NCBI GenBank assembly: GCA_050116035.1
Contig: JASFPJ010000195.1
Span: 1 to 6,417 of the forward strand
Origin: SOIA01 sp050116035
GTDB taxonomy: Bacteria; Acidobacteriota; Aminicenantia; Aminicenantales; Aminicenantaceae
Direction: 5' to 3'
DNA length: 6,417 nt
The notes under the pieces are model-generated. The model did no database searches and had not been told where the DNA came from. It saw only the letters and a list, made by a program, of their open reading frames with translations. Numbering within the stretch: the stretch's first letter is position 1; each line of letters begins with the position of its first letter. Positions 4,708-6,417 of this stretch are shown one piece after another. A program made the position numbers and the translations under genes.

Positions 4708-6402
4708 TTATCGGGAGTCATTCTTTTCCATGATTTTCTTTTTCCATTCATTATACTTCTGAAGAGAGTATTGAATTGCAAATCCGGGCTCTCTGAGAAA
4801 CCGCTCAATGATAGCTGGAAGAGACTCTCGCTTTGAATCAAGGTGAATATCATAGTATCCGCTGGCTTTAAGGATAAAAGAGCGATCCAGACCATACAGT
4901 CGAGGGGGAGAGTTAAAAGTGAGTTCAGCCGAATCTCCTATATTGGGCATGATGAGGAAATGGTTATCTTTTTTGGCTAAGATCTCTCTTAGATCTTGGC
5001 CTTCATGGTCGATAGCTTCGGCTGCGTCAATTTCTTTGATTTGAATTGGTAGGTCTTCTGCATAATCAACAGCAAGATAATTGATCATCCAAAAAGTAGC
5101 TGGAGGAGTGAGTTTGATTTTGAGAGTCTCACCCGGGACATCACTGATGTCGAGCGGATACACTTTATCCTCAGAAATAAAAGGACCGCCTCCGAATATC
5201 ATTCCCTTGGATTTCCACCCATCCTCAGTCTCTACCCTAATATGGAGTGAATAGAGTTCTTCCCGAAGGGTTAAGTTCATAATGTTAAAAAACGCGTCTC
5301 CCAGGCTATTCACTTCGTTATAGTATTCACGAATCTTAGGGCCATATAATTCCAGATATTGCTTTAGCATTTGAGAGCCCCATAAAGTGTTGCAGGCATT
5401 CACCAAGAGCTTTGTCTGTTTAGCTGCGTTAGGCTTTGGGAACTCGAAGATGAGTTCATCCTTCAGATCTTCTTTTATCTCCGCGTTTTTCTCATCGGTC
5501 TGAGTCTGCCAGTATATCCAGTCTTTTTTAGAAATATAAGGCGTAAGGTCTCGCCCTTTTCCATCATATGCTAGAGCTGGAATCTCCGGCAGAGAGATCG
5601 TGTGGATATCGCCATTAATACCTGGAGCAACTTGTACTCCTTCAGGATGGTCAATAACTAATAGTTTTATCTCGTCTGTATGTTGAGTCTCGTTCACTTC
5701 ATTGGTGATCATAATCTTATACTGGCCGTTGACTTCTTTGAGATGTTCGAGGCCGCACCATTCGGTTCTCTTCAGCCCCCGGCATACTGCTCCTCCGTAA
5801 GGCTCGGCATCAAAAATGTATCTCACCCCATTGAAAGAATAAATGAAAGGGCAGGATTCTTTAGTCAGTGCAATGATTAGGAATACTGCACCTAATACGG
5901 CTGCAACAGATAATGCCACGGCCCCCACCGAGGTCACGAATGACATGCCAGGATCAACTCTTCTTATCCAAGCCAGTTCGACTTCCGAGAGGGGGATAGA
6001 GATTGATTCATAGAAAGAAATGATAACTCTATCTTCTAATTCCTGAAAATCGGTCCGATCGATGATTGATGCTGGAGGGGGGTACTTTTTTCCATCATTG
6101 GTTATGATTTCATAAGTTCTTCCTTCAGAATTAACTTTGATTTCTTGAATATCATCTCGTTTTATTTCTAATTCTTTCTTGCCTGGACCCATAATTCTGC
6201 CTTGCAAGATTTCACCTGGCCAGTCTTTTGGGAATTCGATGTATTCTCCTGAAGTTTTCATCACAGCTAGTATTTCGACTCTGTCCCCTTCCAACCGTGA
6301 TTCCGGCGTTAGTTTTTCTTTTGTAGTTTTATGAACTGTACATGATAGAGAAAAACTTATAAAAGCTATGATAGTAACTAAAGAAACTATTTTTTTTCCC
6401 AT
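4708..6402 (-). CDS. Uncharacterised lipoprotein-like, single-TM protein of 564 aa
   Basis: I do not recognise a characterised function. Residues 1-21 form a signal peptide: MGKK, a hydrophobic stretch, then FSLSC with Cys21. This is a lipobox-like site, but Ser at -3 is not the preferred Leu, so lipidation is likely but unproven. Residues 42-148 are beta-rich and look like two diverged copies of a small barrel-like unit, each ending in a hydrophobic-charged strand (ELEIKRDDIQEIKV, ISIPLSEVELAWIRR). A transmembrane helix follows at about 155-179. It leads directly into SCPFIYSFNGVRYIFDAEPYGG (183-204) and EHLKEVNGQYKIMITNEVNETQHTDE (219-244), a conserved-looking segment. From memory, similar segments occur in unannotated proteins of Acidobacteriota, Gemmatimonadota and Bacteroidota. 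The remainder (245-564) has no motif I can name; the C-terminus is charged. Other cysteines are 184, 207, 216 and 337. GGAGG stands 7 nt before the ATG. The promoter lies outside the window. Confidence 0.85.
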   Translation of the reverse strand: MGKKIVSLVTIIAFISFSLSCTVHKTTKEKLTPESRLEGDRVEILAVMKTSGEYIEFPKDWPGEILQGRIMGPGKKELEIKRDDIQEIKVNSEGRTYEIITNDGKKYPPPASIIDRTDFQELEDRVIISFYESISIPLSEVELAWIRRVDPGMSFVTSVGAVALSVAAVLGAVFLIIALTKESCPFIYSFNGVRYIFDAEPYGGAVCRGLKRTEWCGLEHLKEVNGQYKIMITNEVNETQHTDEIKLLVIDHPEGVQVAPGINGDIHTISLPEIPALAYDGKGRDLTPYISKKDWIYWQTQTDEKNAEIKEDLKDELIFEFPKPNAAKQTKLLVNACNTLWGSQMLKQYLELYGPKIREYYNEVNSLGDAFFNIMNLTLREELYSLHIRVETEDGWKSKGMIFGGGPFISEDKVYPLDISDVPGETLKIKLTPPATFWMINYLAVDYAEDLPIQIKEIDAAEAIDHEGQDLREILAKKDNHFLIMPNIGDSAELTFNSPPRLYGLDRSFILKASGYYDIHLDSKRESLPAIIERFLREPGFAIQYSLQKYNEWKKKIMEKNDSR

Positions 6403-6409
6403 GGCATTT

Positions 6410-6414
6410 CCTCC
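6410..6414 (-). promoter_or_regulatory. Strong Shine-Dalgarno GGAGG of the lipoprotein-like gene
   Basis: GGAGG on the minus strand is 7 nt from ATG 6402, which settles that start over the out-of-frame ATG at 6407-6405. The window ends three bases further on. Confidence 0.8.
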
Positions 6415-6417
6415 GAT

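Noticed and set aside
4658..4709. Bidirectional intrinsic terminator between yifB and the lipoprotein-like gene
   Set aside because: T-rich runs are present, but the only dyad (AAGATATATCTT) is AT-only and has almost no loop.
1..6417. A new defence, toxin-antitoxin or secondary-metabolite system
   Set aside because: The genes are tRNA/ribosome modification, a Rossmann protein, ComM and one lipoprotein. They have mixed orientation and no shared operon that would suggest a system.

Overview
The window is ordinary bacterial chromosome with about average GC content. It carries six protein genes and three clusters of one short interspersed repeat. I see no phage, insertion-sequence, CRISPR or RNA gene. 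Lineage cannot be fixed from the sequence. The housekeeping genes, the dispersed REP-like repeat and the large lipoprotein-like gene would suit an uncultivated Gram-negative-type lineage (Acidobacteriota/Aminicenantes-like or similar). That is a low-confidence guess from remembered family resemblances.

Layout from left to right: (1) The 3' part of tsaB (1-531, +; its start lies outside the window) is followed at once by rimI (563-1003, +). (2) The gap 1004-1319 lies between convergent genes and holds repeat array A (1046-1231). (3) truA (1320-2054, -) comes next, then repeat array B (2064-2201). (4) A TIGR00725-type Rossmann-fold (SLOG/LOG-like) gene (2243-2728, -) has a plausible sigma70 promoter upstream of it. 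(5) The divergent gap 2729-3136 holds repeat array C (2833-3054) and a small hairpin. (6) yifB/comM, an AAA+ ATPase (3137-4657, +), converges across 50 bp on (7) an uncharacterised 564-aa lipoprotein-like gene (4708-6402, -) that has a strong ribosome binding site.

Functionally, tsaB (tRNA t6A37 synthesis), truA (tRNA pseudouridine 38-40) and rimI (ribosomal protein acetylation) all belong to translation. They sit next to yifB/comM, whose family acts in DNA branch migration and transformation. Only tsaB-rimI looks like a conserved operon; the others are neighbours without an evident shared pathway.

The most notable structure is the repeat family. There are fifteen copies in about 2 kb, all in the same orientation, confined to three of the four complete intergenic gaps of useful size. 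They are stacked in strict 36- or 42-bp register with 6-7-bp linkers. Other points for a second look are the unknown lipoprotein family, a degenerate cysteine motif in YifB, and the odd tsaB/rimI junction. I found nothing that I would call a new defence or mobile system.
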